Part shown: positions 62,696 through 64,000 of the stretch, in pieces
Layout: every line of letters starts with the position of its first letter
How positions within the stretch are numbered: the first letter of the stretch is position 1
Origin: Larus michahellis
Lineage: Eukaryota; Chordata; Aves; Charadriiformes; Laridae
Assembly (NCBI RefSeq): GCF_964199755.1
Contig: NC_133899.1
Coordinates: forward strand, 30,731,446 to 30,795,445
Reading direction: 5' to 3'
Length of the DNA: 64,000 bases
The notes under the pieces: model-generated
What the model saw: only the letters and a program-made list of their open reading frames with translations
Database searches by the model: none
Told to the model about the DNA's origin: nothing
Made by a program: the position numbers and the translations under genes

Positions 62696-62832
62696 GCATC
62701 CAGGTTGCAGGGAAAAGAGCTGTTGTGGTCGGTCGCAGTAAGATCGTTGGTGCTCCTATGCATGACCTGCTGCTCTGGAATCATGCAACAGTAACCACTT
62801 GCCATTCAAAGACCTCAACACTGGCTGAGGAG
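62696..62832 (+). CDS. MTHFD1: MTHFD1 coding exon 7 (residues 160-205, NADP site)
   Basis: The acceptor is GTGGTGCAG|GC and the donor GAG|GTAAGG (137 nt, ending in phase 0). It encodes [39 protein letters not shown] and ends STLAEE. GRSxxVGxP is the dinucleotide-binding signature. Arg173 and Ser197, which contact the NADP 2'-phosphate in the human enzyme, are present. No further MTHFD1 exon is visible before position 64000. Confidence 0.97.
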
Positions 62833-64000
62833 GTAAGGACAGGATAGATGCATGAGGCTGTAGTTGCCTGCTGGAAGCCAGTGCTGCCAGCTGCACATTG
62901 CTGCTCTGAGTCATCAGGTCTGGATTGTCTTTCATCTGAAACAGTTTCCCAGTCCTGTTCATTGGACGGTTGTGTAAATACTTCTGCTGGAATAGGATCC
63001 TCATTATTTTTTGCCCTTAATTAGAGGCTTTTAATTATAACAATAAAAATTTTTTGTTTGTTTTCTTTGGGCAAGAGCTGAGAATTTAATCATCCTTTCC
63101 TAATCTCCAAGTAGGGGCCGGCAAGACAGCATGTATTTTTGTTTTTTCCCGAAAAGGCCAAGTGGTCTTTTGCTCTAATGGCTGGGAAATGCTAGGCCAA
63201 ATGTTTTCTCCAGGTTATATTTTTCCAGTCTGTTTCTATGACTGGGAGTTGGTACCATTTTCCTCTTTAGGAGTGAGAGTGACAGAAATAGTGTGTTGCT
63301 GTGCTGCCACCTACTTGGGTTTTGTAGAGCAATCGACACTGCCAGGCTCTGAGGCAAGTATTAAAGCTGAAAAGAGGGTGGGTGTATTTGAATATAACTC
63401 ACAAGGAAGATCAGAAACACTGCAATGCTTCATGCCATTAAGTTGCTGCTCGATAAGACAGTCATTAGGTTGATTAACAATTGAAGTGCTAATTCTTAAT
63501 GAAATCTTAAAAATAGTTTATTTCCCTTGAAGTTTAAAAGAAAAAATTCCAAGGGATAGCAGCTTCCTAAGCAAACGTGAATGAAACAGTGCAAGAACTG
63601 ACAACACGTTTCAGTCAAGAGTCTCTAGCACCAGCTTTGTGACCAGATCTGTCAAATTTACTGAGCGCTGGTCTGAACAAATATTAGTGCTGAATTACAG
63701 TCAGCTTCCCCTAGAATTGCATGTTATACAGTCCTGGAGTTAAAAACCACAGGCAGTGCTGCTATAAGTGAGGTGCCTCTTGAAGTTCTGTGCAAGGGTT
63801 GTTCTTGGCTGCCATCCGATGACTACTGGGTATATTTCTAGCATTGAAAAGAGCAGCTGAATATGCAGGGATATTTGAAGGGAGGAAGATAAGAATATGC
63901 AGAAGGCTTTAATTTTATCTAAAAGTAGTCTGTGTGATCCACTTGGGAATCATGGAGGAGTTCAAAGGAGGTTGCGAAGTGTAGACTAGCAACAGTTCAG
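62833..64000 (+). other. MTHFD1: MTHFD1 intron 7, partial
   Basis: It begins at the exon 7 donor GTAAGG. The next expected coding segment (human ...VNKGDILVVATGQ) is not visible, so the intron continues past the window. No repeats were recognised. Confidence 0.85.

Larger units (their letters stand above)
49723..64000 (+). other. MTHFD1: MTHFD1 gene span, 5' part (runs off the right edge)
   Basis: This is the start of the gene for trifunctional cytosolic C1-tetrahydrofolate synthase. The full enzyme has 5,10-methylene-THF dehydrogenase (NADP+), 5,10-methenyl-THF cyclohydrolase and 10-formyl-THF synthetase activities, supplying one-carbon units for purine, thymidylate and methionine synthesis. 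Seven coding exons here join with phases 2-0-0-0-2-0-2 into 615 nt, that is 205 codons without a stop. The peptide starts MAPAEILSGK and includes [20 protein letters not shown] and [20 protein letters not shown], all hallmarks of the family. Residue numbering matches human MTHFD1 with no insertion or deletion: Tyr52, Lys56, Gln100, Asp125, Arg173 and Ser197 are all present. The last third of the N-terminal domain and the whole synthetase domain (about residues 300-935 in the family) lie beyond the window. MTHFD2/MTHFD2L are excluded because the N-terminus is the cytosolic MAPAEIL form with no mitochondrial presequence. Confidence 0.97.

Overview
The window is vertebrate nuclear DNA, almost certainly from a bird. 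It carries many 5'-truncated CR1 non-LTR retrotransposon copies, several ending in the ATTCTATG-type tail typical of avian CR1. The only gene recognised outright has spliced vertebrate exons and a CpG-island promoter. The species cannot be resolved by reading alone. There is no sign of prokaryotic genes, CRISPR, phage or operons.

Right part (about 49.2-64 kb): the 5' part of MTHFD1 (cytosolic C1-tetrahydrofolate synthase) on the + strand. A GC-rich promoter/first-exon island (about 49.24-49.99 kb) is followed by seven coding exons: 49723-49763, 58525-58609, 60808-60867, 61584-61637, 62006-62142, 62263-62363 and 62696-62832. All boundaries obey GT-AG and all phases join. Together they give an uninterrupted 205 residues with the same residue numbering as the human enzyme, so the catalytic Lys56, Tyr52, Gln100 and Asp125 and the NADP-binding Arg173 and Ser197 all fall where expected. 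The gene runs off the right edge before the dehydrogenase/cyclohydrolase domain ends.

Left edge (about 2.9-4.0 kb): three consecutive minus-strand exons with excellent splice sites and matching phases (3991-3824, 3318-3276, 3199-2953). They encode about 152 residues of a protein I do not recognise. In mammals the order is SYNE2-ESR2-TEX21-MTHFD1, so a TEX21-like gene is a position-based guess only. Weaker minus-strand exon candidates lie at 0.26, 1.15, 5.4, 12.2 and 33.4 kb.

Middle (about 4-49 kb): AT-rich intergenic or intronic DNA. It holds at least ten CR1 pieces: sense at 21.8, 23.5, 24.6, 30.9 and 36.6 kb; antisense at 16.5, 25.3-26.8, 34.8, 35.7, 42.1 and 43.1-43.9 kb. One more sense copy sits in MTHFD1 intron 1 (53.0-53.7 kb). 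All are defective. The 43 kb copy keeps a 254-residue open frame through two compensating single-base indels. The 30.9 kb copy has only two in-frame stops in about 380 codons. Two perfect hairpins lie at 43902-43930 and 44132-44161, the first at the 5' truncation point of the 43 kb CR1.

I found no clearly new biological system. The most useful leads are the unidentified minus-strand gene at 3-4 kb, the paired hairpins next to the CR1 breakpoint, and a CpG-rich block at 35.3-35.6 kb that is open on both strands.
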